A DNA stretch of 64,000 nucleotides from an uncultured Collinsella sp. (GCA_934621295.1 CAKTVB010000003.1:62001-126000), one strand, 5' to 3'. Counted from the first letter of the stretch, positions 8,721 to 18,557 are shown. A program made the numbers and translations. Notes: generated by a model not told the origin, from the sequence alone.

Positions 8721-9380
8721 CTATTTTCGGTGCAAAATGTCGGCAACGGCCTCGATGGTTGCGTGTACGTTATTTCGGCCCAAATCGATACCGAGTGCAG
8801 ATGCCATCTCAACCAGCACATCGCCGCGGGCGAGTATATCGTCGCGCGTTGCTTCTTGATCGAATAGCGGAATCAGCCAGAGATTAGCAAGAAGACTCAA
8901 CGCTTCCGCCGCCTCGCGCGGGTGAGGACAGACAATCGACCCGTCGGCCACGCCCTCCTCGATAAGCGGCTGCAAAAAAGAGCGCGCCGAAACGTCCAGG
9001 GAATCCCGATACTCGGTAGCGAGGATGCGCGCATTGGCGATGGGATCGTTGAGAAGCCCCATGCGTTGCCAAAGCTCAACCTGCGGCACAACCGATTCGG
9101 GAGAAACGATGTCCCGCAACTTTTGCGCCCCGTTGTAACCACGGTCTTCGCGAACGGCGCGGCGAGCCTGAGCAATCGGAGCCATCGCTCGCTCAAATGC
9201 GGCGTCGAGAATGGCTTCTTTGCTATCAAAATGATGATAGATGGCGCCTTTGGTAAGCCCATCAAGCCCGGCCACAATATCGGAGATACTCGTATTGTCG
9301 TAACCTTTGGAGCAAAACAGGCCAAACGCCACATCAAGAATCTTTTCGACCGTCTGGTCGGGATACTTATTACGCGCCAT
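8721..9380 (-). CDS. TetR/AcrR-family repressor of the MFS efflux gene
   Basis: A 219-residue protein. The N-terminal domain reads DVAFGLFCSKGYDNTSI (about 16-32) then LTKGAIYHHFDSKE, the classic TetR helix-turn-helix. The C-terminal part is helical. ATG follows TTGGAGGGGCC. Its stop is 132 bp upstream of the MFS gene on the same strand, and the gap holds two matching palindromes, so ligand-relieved repression of the pump is likely. No similar palindrome is seen upstream of this gene itself, so autoregulation is not evident. Confidence 0.88.
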   Translation of the reverse strand: MARNKYPDQTVEKILDVAFGLFCSKGYDNTSISDIVAGLDGLTKGAIYHHFDSKEAILDAAFERAMAPIAQARRAVREDRGYNGAQKLRDIVSPESVVPQVELWQRMGLLNDPIANARILATEYRDSLDVSARSFLQPLIEEGVADGSIVCPHPREAAEALSLLANLWLIPLFDQEATRDDILARGDVLVEMASALGIDLGRNNVHATIEAVADILHRK

Positions 9381-9490
9381 GGCCCCTCCAAAACAGGCAG
9401 CAAATCGTGCTTATTGTCGCACGAGCAGCCGTCGAGTCAATGCAAGGCGCTTACAGTGTGTCGCGCAACCTGTCCTAAGTCCTTTTTGCT

Positions 9491-9635
9491 AACGAACTTC
9501 CTGATTTCAGTAGCAGTATTGCAAAGGTTCGAGTAGCTCTCCCTTTTAGGCTTACGTCAACTGGGATTTTATTAGAAAAAAAACGGGGTCTACTCAGCAA
9601 AACGTAATACTGGTACTGAAATCAGGAAGTTTGTT
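9491..9635 (+). repeat. 144-bp inverted-repeat element, copy A2
   Basis: A 145-bp copy with the same arms as A1 (AACTTCCTGATTTCAG and its complement, two mismatches over 29 bp). The core TGGGATTTTATT again starts 71 bp from the left end. It has the same orientation as A1. The two copies flank the TetR-MFS cassette at 7294-9490. No target-site duplication is visible here. Confidence 0.85.
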
Positions 9636-9685
9636 GTCAAAACGGGAATTGCACGGCACGTCGGAGACAGTACGCATCGAGAAAA

Positions 9686-9703
9686 CGGGACCTTTTCGTC
9701 CCC
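9686..9703 (-). terminator. Terminator of the osmoprotectant operon
   Basis: On the minus strand CGGGGAC and GGTCCCG pair around GAAAA and are followed by TTTTC. It lies about 55 bp after the stop of the last permease gene. Confidence 0.6.
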
Positions 9704-9758
9704 GCGGGCTGCGCCGGCTCACGTCCATCAGATGCAACAAGCACGCAAGCGCCACAGT

Positions 9759-10393
9759 CTACTGTGACATCCTCTTGGTAACGAGATTCTCAACGCCCTT
9801 GAGCACAGCGTCGGCAACGAGCGCCACGGCCGCGCACAAAATCGTGCCGTCCACAATCTTGTAAACGTTCATGGTGCGAAGGCCGCTAAAGAGGATAGTC
9901 CCCAGGCCACCAGCGTTGATGGTCGCCGCGATGGTGGCGATGCCGATGGTGCTGATCACGGCCAAACGAATGCCCGCCATGATCACCGGGAAGGCCAGGG
10001 GCAGCTCCACGCGCAACAGCACTTGCATCGGGCTCATGCCCATGCCGGTCGCCGCCTCAACGACGCCCGAGTCCACGCCGTTGAGGCCCTCGACGATATT
10101 GCGCACGAGCAGAAACTGGTTATACGCCACCATGACGATGGTCGCCGAGGTGAGGCCCAGGCCGGTCAGGGGGATGAGCAGCGAGAACAGAGCCAGACTG
10201 GGAACGGAGTAGAGCGCGCCGAGGACCTGGAGCACCGCGCCCTCCACACGGCGCGAGCGCCTGATCGCGAGCGTGATGAGCGCCGCCACCGCAAGGGACC
10301 ATACGAGCACAACCCCCACGATGACGAGATGCTCGCCAAGAGCAGCCAAGAACCTGTCCTGATGGCTTGCCCAGTATGCGACGAAATCACCCA

Positions 10394-10394
<1 letters not shown>
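9759..10394 (-). CDS. Osmoprotectant ABC importer permease (OpuC/OpuB type), distal
   Basis: A 211-residue inner-membrane protein with about five to six hydrophobic segments and the EAA-loop motif EAATGMGMSPMQVLLRVELP typical of binding-protein-dependent permeases. It belongs with glycine betaine/carnitine/choline permeases. The start ATG overlaps the stop of the ATPase gene as TGATG (10392-10396), so translation is coupled. A much longer frame exists upstream, but it runs antisense-like through the ATPase gene and is not the real start. With the next three genes it forms a complete importer. Confidence 0.9.
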
Positions 10395-11176
<782 letters not shown>

Positions 11177-11237
11177 ATCGGCACTCCCCTAGAGAATCAA
11201 CCGGACCGCTGACGCCCGGCGCTCACATCTTACGCTT

Positions 11238-12173
11238 CTACAAGCTGTCGAAATACTCGGCAGCAACGTCCTCGAAATCCTGTTTGTCGATATCGACCTT
11301 GGCGTTGAGTTCGGTCAGGCCCTTCGTGGTGAGCTGTTTGCTCACAGCGTTGAGAACGTCCTCGATATCGGGATTGGCCTCGAGAACCTCGCCACGCACC
11401 ACGGGCGCCACGTTGTAGGGCGGCCACACGTGTTTATCGTCCTCGAGCAGGGTGAACGCATCGTCCACGAGCTGGCCCTCGGTGGTGTAGACGGGCGCAA
11501 CGTCGGCCTCGTCGTTCCTGAGGACCTCGTACTTGAGGCCATTGTTGAAGCTCGTATGTTCCTTCCAATCAAAGGCCCCGTAGGCCGCCTCGAGGGCAGG
11601 CAGGCCGTCCGAACGCTCGTCGAACTCGCCCTGCGAGGCAAAGCGGAGCTCAGAGGCATGAGCTTGCAGGTCGCTGATGGTCTTGATGCCATACCGCTCC
11701 GCAGCCTTTGTGGTAATGACCAGAGCCTGGCTATCGGCGGCGTCTGCCATATCGAGCCACACCAGGTCCCACTTTTCCTTGTACTGCTTCTTGACCGTTT
11801 CGTAGACAGCCTGGGGGTCGGTCTCCATGTCGGCCTTGAGAACGGTGAGAAGCGCCGTGCCCGTATACTCGGGGTAAAGGTCGATCTCGCCCTTCTCGAG
11901 CGCCGTGGCGATCACGGAGCCCGCAATATCAAACGAGCGCTTGACGGTAAAGCCGGCGTCCTCCAGCGCCAGAGCATAGATCTCGGAGATGATCTCGCCC
12001 TCGGTGAAATCCTTGGAACCTACGGTGATGGCGCCGGCAGCGCCCTTGGAGCCGCAAGCGGTGAGTGCAGTGGGAACGGTCGTAGCGAGAGCCGCCGCCG
12101 CGACGGCGCGGACGAATTGACGACGCGTGAGACCACTGGGGACCGAAGTCGCGGAATCGTTGAATTGAGACAT
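11238..12173 (-). CDS. Osmoprotectant-binding lipoprotein of the ABC importer
   Basis: A 311-residue protein. The N-terminus carries the twin-arginine pair TRRQFVRA, a hydrophobic stretch and the lipobox LTAC-G, so it is probably a Tat- or Sec-exported lipoprotein anchored outside the membrane. The mature part starts ITVGSKDFTEGEIISEIYA, typical of OpuAC-type quaternary-amine binding domains; DLYPEYTGTAL is also conserved in this family. ATG at 12173 lies after AAAGGAG. It sits between the two permease-encoding parts of the operon, after the first permease and before the ATPase. Confidence 0.9.
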   Translation of the reverse strand: MSQFNDSATSVPSGLTRRQFVRAVAAAALATTVPTALTACGSKGAAGAITVGSKDFTEGEIISEIYALALEDAGFTVKRSFDIAGSVIATALEKGEIDLYPEYTGTALLTVLKADMETDPQAVYETVKKQYKEKWDLVWLDMADAADSQALVITTKAAERYGIKTISDLQAHASELRFASQGEFDERSDGLPALEAAYGAFDWKEHTSFNNGLKYEVLRNDEADVAPVYTTEGQLVDDAFTLLEDDKHVWPPYNVAPVVRGEVLEANPDIEDVLNAVSKQLTTKGLTELNAKVDIDKQDFEDVAAEYFDSL

Positions 12174-12235
12174 GCGCATCTCCTTTTCTGGATAATCTGT
12201 ATCGAGACGATTTGATATGGCGCGTTGATGCCCCG

Positions 12236-12877
12236 TCATCGCTTGGCAAATTCGTACGGGCGCATCCACCGGTCGACTACCGAGAGAAGCATACCCACCA
12301 AGAGGGAAAGAGCCGCAACCGAGGCGCCGCCGATTACGAGCAAGTCGGTTCGCATGAGGCCGAGACCTGTGAAGATAATCTGGCCCAAGCCGCCCGCACC
12401 GATGTAGGCAGCAAGCGTCGCGGATGCCACAACCTCGGAAGCCGCCGTGCGAACGCCTGCGAAGGACACGGGAAACGCCAGCGGCACCTTAATCTTGAGG
12501 AAGACAAGGCACTCGTCCATGCCCATGCCGCGCGCTGCCTCGAGGACATCGGCAGGCACCGAGCGAAAGCCGAGGGCTGTATTGATGAGGATGGGCGGAA
12601 TAGCGAGCACGGTGAGCGCCACGACCGCGGGCAGCGTCCCCGTGCCCAAGATCGGCACGCAAACGACAAGCACGGCAAGACTCGGAATGATGCGCAAGAT
12701 GCCGGAGACCCCGACCGAGACCTTCTCGAGCAACGGGGACCGGCTGCAGGCGATGCCGAGCGGCACAGCGATGAGGATAGCCATCGCGAGCGAAAGGATG
12801 CTGACATTCAGGTGCTCGAGCACCATCTGAATGTAGTCCGCACCATGCGTCGAAAAGTACGCGATAACGTCCTGCAA
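12236..12877 (-). CDS. Osmoprotectant ABC importer permease (OpuC/OpuB type), proximal
   Basis: A 213-residue permease, first gene of the operon. The EAA loop EAARGMGMDECLVFLKIKVP matches the quaternary-amine permease family and its partner at 9759-10394. It is embedded in the membrane and probably pairs with that second permease as a heterodimer. RBS GAAAGGAGAGG precedes the ATG. The operon order is permease, binding lipoprotein, ATPase, permease. No osmotic promoter element was recognised. Confidence 0.9.
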   Translation of the reverse strand: MQDVIAYFSTHGADYIQMVLEHLNVSILSLAMAILIAVPLGIACSRSPLLEKVSVGVSGILRIIPSLAVLVVCVPILGTGTLPAVVALTVLAIPPILINTALGFRSVPADVLEAARGMGMDECLVFLKIKVPLAFPVSFAGVRTAASEVVASATLAAYIGAGGLGQIIFTGLGLMRTDLLVIGGASVAALSLLVGMLLSVVDRWMRPYEFAKR

Positions 12878-13080
12878 TGTCCTTTACCTCTCCTTTCGCG
12901 TTTACCCTGCCCATCTATGCGTTAATGAGCGCTCGCGTCATTCGGCAATGTTATGCGCTGTCCACGCGTCAACGTCAACAGCAAACTGCGCACACCGATG
13001 CAATCCATTATCTGACAAATGAGCTTGGCGGGCAGTCACACTTCTGTGAGGGGCAAGATGCCCCGGCTTCCGCCCCGCCA
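12878..13080. other. Intergenic upstream of the osmoprotectant operon
   Basis: It presumably holds the operon promoter. A short hairpin GGGGCAAGATGCCCC lies at about 13050-13064 at the edge of the repeat cluster. Nothing else was recognised. Confidence 0.35.
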
Positions 13081-13296
13081 CCCGCAAGGGGCTGTAGCGC
13101 CGCGGGTCGGCCCGAAAGAGGAGGGCGCACGCCTTGCGTGCGGCACCCGCAGGCTTGGACCAGATTGTGCCGCCCTCCCGTCAACGCCCGCAAGGGGCTG
13201 TAGTGCCGCAGGTCGGCCTGAAAGAGGAAGGCGCACGCCTTGCGTGCGGCGCCCGACGATTGAGGGCCGAGGTGCGGCACTACAGCCCCTTGCGGC
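13081..13296. repeat. Two 69-bp direct repeats plus an inverted partial copy
   Basis: Copies at 13081-13149 and 13187-13255 both run from CCCGCAAGGGGCTGTAG to GCACGCCTTGCGTGCGGC and differ at only a few bases, with a 106-bp period. A third, inverted piece (GCACTACAGCCCCTTGCGGC, about 13275-13295) can pair with the left part of copy 2. This inverted piece also encodes the last residues (CRKGL) and the stop codon of the adjacent minus-strand gene. Two units with unequal spacers are too few for a CRISPR array. Confidence 0.75.
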
Positions 13297-14308
13297 AGAA
13301 GAGGGTGTAGGCGTGGGCTTTAAGCCTCGTCGCCCTGATGATGCCTTCGTACTTCATCATGCGCAGATGCGGAAAAGCATTGAAGAAGCGCAGGTCGCGC
13401 TTGGAAATCGAGATCTTACGCGCCGGGCGCTTGGGCAGGCGCGGACGAGGCGCCGCATCCGCAAGGCGCTGTGCAGCCATGCGCACGCCGCGGGCACCGT
13501 CGGCGATAAACGACGGTATCTCGACCTTCTCGCGCAAAGAATCCATCACCGCATCGGAGATTTCGAGCAGCCAGCCGTTGATGGCGCGACCACGCACATG
13601 CGCCGTCTGCGCAGAATCGAGCGCCGTCTCTGGAATGCGCTCGACCAGCGAGTCCGAAGCGTCTTTGAGCGAATCGTTGATGCGATCGGCAAGCTCGCTG
13701 CGCAACTCCTCCAGCGAGGCGGACAGGCGCCGGAAGCTCGCCATCGACGACGCCGCATCAATCACAATCACCACCAGCGCGGCCACGGCAAGCATTCTCA
13801 CCAACCACACGGGCATCGACGCGAGCAGCCCCAAGAGCGCCGGCTCGGCAACACGGCAAATGAGCACGCAGCCCGCGCCGAACATCAAAAAGCCGTACAG
13901 GCATATGCGCCCCTGAAAATTGAGCGGCATGTCGGAATAGTCCCAAAAGCGCGCGTGGGTCGTAACCTCGAGAATCACGCCCACAAGGTACTCAACGCAA
14001 CAGCACAGCGTGCCTGCCGCCAAAAACTGCACCGGCACGCTTTCGATGCCGCGCAGCGCGAACCAGCAGACGAGCGCCCCCACGCCGTAAATGGGACAGC
14101 ATGGTCCCAGCAAGAACCCGCTGTTGGCAAACGAACCATGGTTGAGCATGGCACAGACCGTCGACTCCCACAGCCATCCCGCAAACCCGTACACCATAAA
14201 AGAGAGCACGAGCGCTGAAAGCGGAACGCCCGGGATGGAAATCGCAACTTGAATAGCCAACACAACAGGAGTGAGCGCTGCCATTGCAGGCCTCAATACT
14301 CCGTTCAT
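13280..14308 (-). CDS. CmpB-type putative ABC transporter membrane protein (PF06541-like)
   Basis: A 342-residue protein. The first 190 residues are hydrophobic with the family hallmarks FMVYGFAGWLWES and GFLLGPCCPIYGVGAL. The C-terminal 150 residues are hydrophilic, helical and Arg/Lys-rich and probably cytoplasmic. The family is annotated as type IV ABC-transporter-like, but no ATPase is adjacent and the function is unknown. The start overlaps the stop of the upstream HD-domain gene by 4 bp (ATGA), so the two are translationally coupled. The final five residues and the stop codon fall inside a dispersed repeat, so the C-terminus may have been altered by repeat insertion. Confidence 0.75.
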   Translation of the reverse strand: MNGVLRPAMAALTPVVLAIQVAISIPGVPLSALVLSFMVYGFAGWLWESTVCAMLNHGSFANSGFLLGPCCPIYGVGALVCWFALRGIESVPVQFLAAGTLCCCVEYLVGVILEVTTHARFWDYSDMPLNFQGRICLYGFLMFGAGCVLICRVAEPALLGLLASMPVWLVRMLAVAALVVIVIDAASSMASFRRLSASLEELRSELADRINDSLKDASDSLVERIPETALDSAQTAHVRGRAINGWLLEISDAVMDSLREKVEIPSFIADGARGVRMAAQRLADAAPRPRLPKRPARKISISKRDLRFFNAFPHLRMMKYEGIIRATRLKAHAYTLFCRKGL

Positions 14309-14841
14309 GCGCGCTTCCCCTTTCGTTTTGCCTGGAGACAGCTGCCAACGCGCCCATCGATCGTCTCACCCAGCGCACACGCCTTATCGGCCAGGCAGAC
14401 AATCCACGCTTCGCGGCACGCAGGCGGAATCGGCACGAGGGGAAACATATGGCGGACGATGATATTGCGCTCAAGGGGCGAAAGATCGAAGTCCTCCTCG
14501 GCACGTCGCAAAGCGGCATACGGATGCCTAAATCCGTGAAGACGATGGCTCGGATCGGGGTCATGCCAGTCGTAGAGAAAATAATCATGCAGGAGCGCGC
14601 CGCGCACCAAGGCGTGCGCATCGACCGCAACGCCCACACGAGAAAGTGCACTCGCCATACGAATGCTCGTCTGCGCCACCGAGAGCACATGCTCGTAAAC
14701 CGAAACATCGCCATGCTGGATAAACGAACGCGTCAATCCCAATCTGCCATCTTTTTCGAGCTGCAGGGCAACATCGTGCACATATGCCAAGGGATACTCT
14801 GGACAGAAGCGACTGCGACCAGACGTATGTCCCCTCTTCAT
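14305..14841 (-). CDS. HD-domain phosphohydrolase-like protein
   Basis: A 178-residue protein. SVYEHVLSVAQTS supplies the first His, GALLHDYFLYDWH the HD pair, and IIVRHMFPL a later His, the pattern of HD-superfamily metal-dependent phosphohydrolases. The ATG at 14841 has GGAGG five bases ahead; a GTG two codons earlier is less likely. It is co-transcribed with the CmpB-type membrane protein (4-bp overlap). This pairing recurs in my recollection of Gram-positive genomes, but its role is not known. Substrate cannot be inferred. Confidence 0.75.
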   Translation of the reverse strand: MKRGHTSGRSRFCPEYPLAYVHDVALQLEKDGRLGLTRSFIQHGDVSVYEHVLSVAQTSIRMASALSRVGVAVDAHALVRGALLHDYFLYDWHDPDPSHRLHGFRHPYAALRRAEEDFDLSPLERNIIVRHMFPLVPIPPACREAWIVCLADKACALGETIDGRVGSCLQAKRKGKRA

Positions 14842-15094
14842 ATGCACCTCCAGACCCCAGGCATCAATCGTTCCGCAGCGTTTTTTGTTCGCGGCGCGCA
14901 GATGGCCCTTATTATGCCCAGAGCGCCACGCACAAACACGGTCTCATACGAGAAAGAACGCTGCGCGCAAAACGTGCACCCATCGTTGCACAGCAAAAAG
15001 CCAATGTTAATTAAAAAACTAAGGCGGCGCCTTGCGCGCGACGCATCTACTATCTATCTGTTTGACGCACTGGATATTGATAGGATTTGATCAT
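14842..15094. other. Divergent promoter region
   Basis: This 253-bp stretch separates the HD gene (minus) from an MFS gene (plus). On the minus strand GGGCATAATAAGG contains a -10-like CATAAT. No operator or RNA was recognised. Confidence 0.3.
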
Positions 15095-16315
15095 TTGAAC
15101 AGTTCGACTCTTCGCACCGCGACCCCCAATCCCAAACACGCGCGTCTGTGCCTTGCCCTTCTCGTCCTACTCGCCTTTTCGCTCGGATGCTCCGAATTCG
15201 TCGCCATCGGCATCGAGTCCGACCTCGCAAATGGGTTTGGCGTCTCGATTTCCACGATCGGACAGCTCATCAGCCTGTTCGCCCTCCCCTACGCCGTCTG
15301 CACTCCGCTGCTTGCCCTTACGACGGGTCGCTTTAAGCGCTATCGACTTTTGCTCGTCTACGCCGCGCTGTTCTGCCTGGGCAATCTCATGTCGGCCATA
15401 GCCCAAGGCTACGAGATGCTTCTTGCCGCCCGCATCCTCATCGGCTCGGTATCGGGCGCGCTGCTCGCCGAGGGCATAACGTTTATCCCCGAGCTGGTCT
15501 CGCCCAAGCGCATGTCCCTCGTCATCTCCATCGTATACGCGGCATACTCCGTTGCCATGGTCATCGTGACCTCCGTGGGAAAAATCGTTGCCGACACCAT
15601 GGGTTGGCATTACGTGATGGACGGCGTCTTTGTGCTCGCAATTCTTGTTTGCGTAGCGATCGCGGCCGTCATGCCGCGCTCCGGAGCAACCGACGAAGCG
15701 GCATCCTTTGCCGAACAGGTGCGCCTGTTCAGCGAGCCCAGCATCATCTTCGGCATGCTCATCTTCGTCTTTGGCGTGGGGTCGGTGTACACCTTTTATG
15801 GCTACATCACACCCTATCTCGAGCAGATCTTGGACATGAGTACCGTCGAGACGAGCACCACGCTCATGGTGTATGGCGGCTTTTGTTTGCTCTCGAACAT
15901 TCTTGCCGGATGGATCGACACTCGCTTTGGGATCAAGGCCCTTTTGGTGACGTTCTTGATGCAAGCAGCGGTACTCTTTGGCCTATTCGTGGTCCAAGGT
16001 TCCATGCCCGTGGCCCTTGTGTTGGCATTCTGCTTGGCCACCTTGATGTATCTGTCTTCAGTTCCGTGCGTCTCGCTTTTCATGCGCGTAGCACGCAGAC
16101 GGCATCCCAAGGCGCTCACACTCGCAAGTTCGCTGGAGCCCATGGCGTTCAACGTGGGCATCTCGTTTGGCACCGCCGTCGGCGGTTGGATTGCGGCGCA
16201 GGCAGGCATCGCTCACGAAGGAGCCATGGGAGCGGCTCTCGCGCTCATCGCCTTCGCCCTGGTGCTCGCAACGATACGATGCTCGCAAAAACAAAAGACG
16301 GCACCCGCAGTTTAA
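15095..16315 (+). CDS. MFS transporter, DHA1 (AraJ/chloramphenicol-exporter-like)
   Basis: About 406 residues with 12 predicted membrane segments. The N-terminus LLVLLAFSLGCSEFVAIGIESDLA and the following helix resemble sugar-efflux and drug:H+ antiporters of the DHA1 group. TGRFKRYRLL is the loop 2-3 region. The start is uncertain: no ATG lies near the first helix, and the TTG at 15095 with AGGA nine bases upstream is preferred over an ATG 21 codons earlier. It ends 15 bp before a bidirectional terminator. Substrate unknown. It is alone in its transcription unit. Confidence 0.8.
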   Translation: MNSSTLRTATPNPKHARLCLALLVLLAFSLGCSEFVAIGIESDLANGFGVSISTIGQLISLFALPYAVCTPLLALTTGRFKRYRLLLVYAALFCLGNLMSAIAQGYEMLLAARILIGSVSGALLAEGITFIPELVSPKRMSLVISIVYAAYSVAMVIVTSVGKIVADTMGWHYVMDGVFVLAILVCVAIAAVMPRSGATDEAASFAEQVRLFSEPSIIFGMLIFVFGVGSVYTFYGYITPYLEQILDMSTVETSTTLMVYGGFCLLSNILAGWIDTRFGIKALLVTFLMQAAVLFGLFVVQGSMPVALVLAFCLATLMYLSSVPCVSLFMRVARRRHPKALTLASSLEPMAFNVGISFGTAVGGWIAAQAGIAHEGAMGAALALIAFALVLATIRCSQKQKTAPAV

Positions 16316-16330
16316 TCGCGGTAAAGCACA

Positions 16331-16362
16331 AAAAGGCGCTGGGCTTTCACCCGGCGCCTTTT
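16331..16362. terminator. Bidirectional terminator between convergent genes
   Basis: AAAAGGCGCTGGG and CCCGGCGCCTTTT form a stem with one G-T pair. T-runs follow on both strands. It serves the MFS gene (plus), and could serve the alcohol dehydrogenase gene (minus). Confidence 0.8.
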
Positions 16363-16446
16363 CTTGTAACAGGCATGCTTGCCACGTTTAGCAGGCAAGT
16401 CGGATTGGCTCGCGCACGTGGCGAAACCGCAGGAGTCCTCTATCCG

Positions 16447-17652
16447 CTAGTCAACCCAAGACGCCTTGAGGATATTCACCACGTCGTCATGAGAGAGTTG
16501 TGCAGGATCATGCGCAAACAGGGCATCGTTGGTGTCGAGGGCCTTGCTCGCCATGGCGTCGAACTCGTCGGGCGTGATGCCCCAGTCGCTCATCTTGAGA
16601 TCCTCCATGTTGCACTCGTCAATCAGGCGCTCAAGCTCGGCAATGAAATCTTCGGGCTTGCTGGCAAGCCAGTTTCCCATCAGGCGTGCCATATCGACAT
16701 AGCGGTCATCGCACACGTGGGCGTCGATCATATGCTGATGATAGGCCACGCTGATCATGATGAGGCCCGCACCATGCGGAAGGTCATGATGGTGCGCGCT
16801 CATGGCGTGCTCTGTTCCATGGCAGCCGGCGCAGCCCGTGCAGACCATGGCGTAACCGCCCAGGGTATTGGCAAAGGCAAGCTGCGTGCGTGCATGAAGG
16901 TCAAACCCATCGCGTACGCAGGCAGGAAGCGCCACAGCAGCGTTTCGGATACCTTCGCGGCAAATGATATCGCCCATAGGAGTGTGCGCATTGTTGATAT
17001 AGCACTCCACGCAGTGGAACAGGGCATCGAACCCCTGAAAAGCAGTGAGGCGCGGAGGAACCGTGAACATGAGCTCGGGGTCGACCACCGAAAGACGCGG
17101 GAACAGGCGAGGGTTGCCTAAGCGAAGCTTCTCATCGGTCTCCTCGCAAGAAAGCACGGCGCCCGCATCGACTTCAGAACCGGTGCCCGCCGTCGTGGTC
17201 ACGCACACCAACGGAAGCGGATCGTTTGGAATGGGAAGGCCCTTTGCGGTGCCGCCCATGGCATAGTCCCAGATGTCGCCAGCGACCTCGTTACCCCCGG
17301 CATCACACCCGGGATTGGCAGCCACCACGCAGATGCCCTTGCAGCCGTCCATAACGGAGCCGCCGCCCAGCGCGAGCACGAAATCGCAGCTTTCCGTACG
17401 CGCCATCCAGCCTCCCGCATTCACGGTGTCGCGCAAGGGGTTGGGCTCGATGCGATCAAAGAGAACGTGCTCCACTCCGGCACGGTCAAGCTGTTCTTCC
17501 ACGCGAGCAAGATAGCCATTTGCCTTGACGGACTTGCCGCCCGTGGTGACCAAAAGGGCGCGCTTGCCCGGCAGTTCCTGGTCTCCGAGCTCATTGAGCT
17601 TGCCCGGTCCAAACAGCAAGCGGGTGGGTGCAAAATACATAAATGAGTCCAT
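16447..17652 (-). CDS. Iron-containing alcohol dehydrogenase (butanol dehydrogenase-like)
   Basis: A 401-residue group III alcohol dehydrogenase. The NAD(P)-binding region has LALGGGSVMDGCK and TTTAGTGSEV. Metal ligands are recognisable as the Asp in SVVDPELM, the His in DALFHCVECY and the His residues in HGTEHAMSAHHHDLPHG. Such enzymes reduce aldehydes or ketones with NAD(P)H in fermentation. The start at 17652 has AAGGAGG seven bases upstream, which excludes an upstream extension. Length matches the family. No partner gene is adjacent; the neighbour on the same strand is a HAD hydrolase about 200 bp upstream. Confidence 0.88.
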   Translation of the reverse strand: MDSFMYFAPTRLLFGPGKLNELGDQELPGKRALLVTTGGKSVKANGYLARVEEQLDRAGVEHVLFDRIEPNPLRDTVNAGGWMARTESCDFVLALGGGSVMDGCKGICVVAANPGCDAGGNEVAGDIWDYAMGGTAKGLPIPNDPLPLVCVTTTAGTGSEVDAGAVLSCEETDEKLRLGNPRLFPRLSVVDPELMFTVPPRLTAFQGFDALFHCVECYINNAHTPMGDIICREGIRNAAVALPACVRDGFDLHARTQLAFANTLGGYAMVCTGCAGCHGTEHAMSAHHHDLPHGAGLIMISVAYHQHMIDAHVCDDRYVDMARLMGNWLASKPEDFIAELERLIDECNMEDLKMSDWGITPDEFDAMASKALDTNDALFAHDPAQLSHDDVVNILKASWVD

Positions 17653-17849
17653 GGCGTCCTCCTTGTCGTTGGCATCCACCCGCATTGTCACGCCTGAGTC
17701 ACACGAAAATCTTCTGCGTCCGTGCAGATTGCACAAATGGACACAGGTTCGTAACATCTTTACTCGTTGGGGCCGCAGGTAACGGCTGGAGGGGCACTTC
17801 GACCATCCCGGCGTCAGTCAAAATGCCGCGGCCTGACCTGTCACAGCGG

Positions 17850-18416
17850 TTAAACGTTAACCTGCTTGATATGGTTGCCGTTCACCAGGAAGGCGCGGCG
17901 CGCGAGCTTCATCATGGGCAGGTCGATCATGTTGTCGCTATAGAACTCATCGGGCACAGCGTCTGGCCCAAACATCTCGCGGAACACCTTGACCTTGTTG
18001 GTTCCAAAATTGAGATGCTCGAGCTCCAACGTATCGCGATTGACCGTCGAGCAGACCATGGTCTTGATGCCCAGGCGTCGCTGGATCTCGTTCATGGTGT
18101 AGTCGAACGACCCGGTCATGATCACGTCGTCGGGCTGCGGATGATACCAGTGCTTGATCTTATGCATGTGCGCGTCCCAAAAGGCGCTCACCATGCCGTC
18201 GATGTCGTCAAAGGAGCTCAGATACGCCTTGAGGTACTTGGCCATGGCGCGTTCGAGCTCCTCTAACGTGCATTTTTCCTTGGAGTAGCGCATGCCGTAG
18301 TAGGCAAGCGGCGGCACAAAGCGCACAACCTTCGGATTGTACTTGAGCGAGAACAGATAGAAGTCGTAAGGACTCTCGCCGTCGTAGATGGTGTTGTCGA
18401 AATCAAAAACGCGCAT
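17850..18416 (-). CDS. HAD-superfamily (IB-like) hydrolase
   Basis: A 188-residue protein. Motif I is FDFDNTIYDGE at the N-terminus, motif II is VIMTGSFDYT, and motif IV is YSDNMIDLPMM. The helical insert after motif I is the small cap of subclass I. Related proteins include phosphoserine phosphatase-like and phosphatidylglycerophosphatase-like enzymes; which phosphomonoester is used is unknown. The stop codon lies within the short palindrome GGTTAAACGTTAACC. Single gene. Confidence 0.8.
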   Translation of the reverse strand: MRVFDFDNTIYDGESPYDFYLFSLKYNPKVVRFVPPLAYYGMRYSKEKCTLEELERAMAKYLKAYLSSFDDIDGMVSAFWDAHMHKIKHWYHPQPDDVIMTGSFDYTMNEIQRRLGIKTMVCSTVNRDTLELEHLNFGTNKVKVFREMFGPDAVPDEFYSDNMIDLPMMKLARRAFLVNGNHIKQVNV

Positions 18417-18557
18417 GCGCGGGCACGGTCCTCTTCAATCGTAATAGCGTTCGCTTCTACTATATCCATCTTCCGTGCCCGGCATTCAAGCGCGTACAGA
18501 ACCGTTACATGCGGCCCGACGTGTCCTGTTGGAGCTCAATATGTAGGATCTGTGAAA

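Noticed and set aside
13081..13255. CRISPR array
   Set aside because: There are only two 69-bp units with one spacer, an inverted partial copy nearby and no cas genes. The dispersed hairpins are also not regularly spaced.
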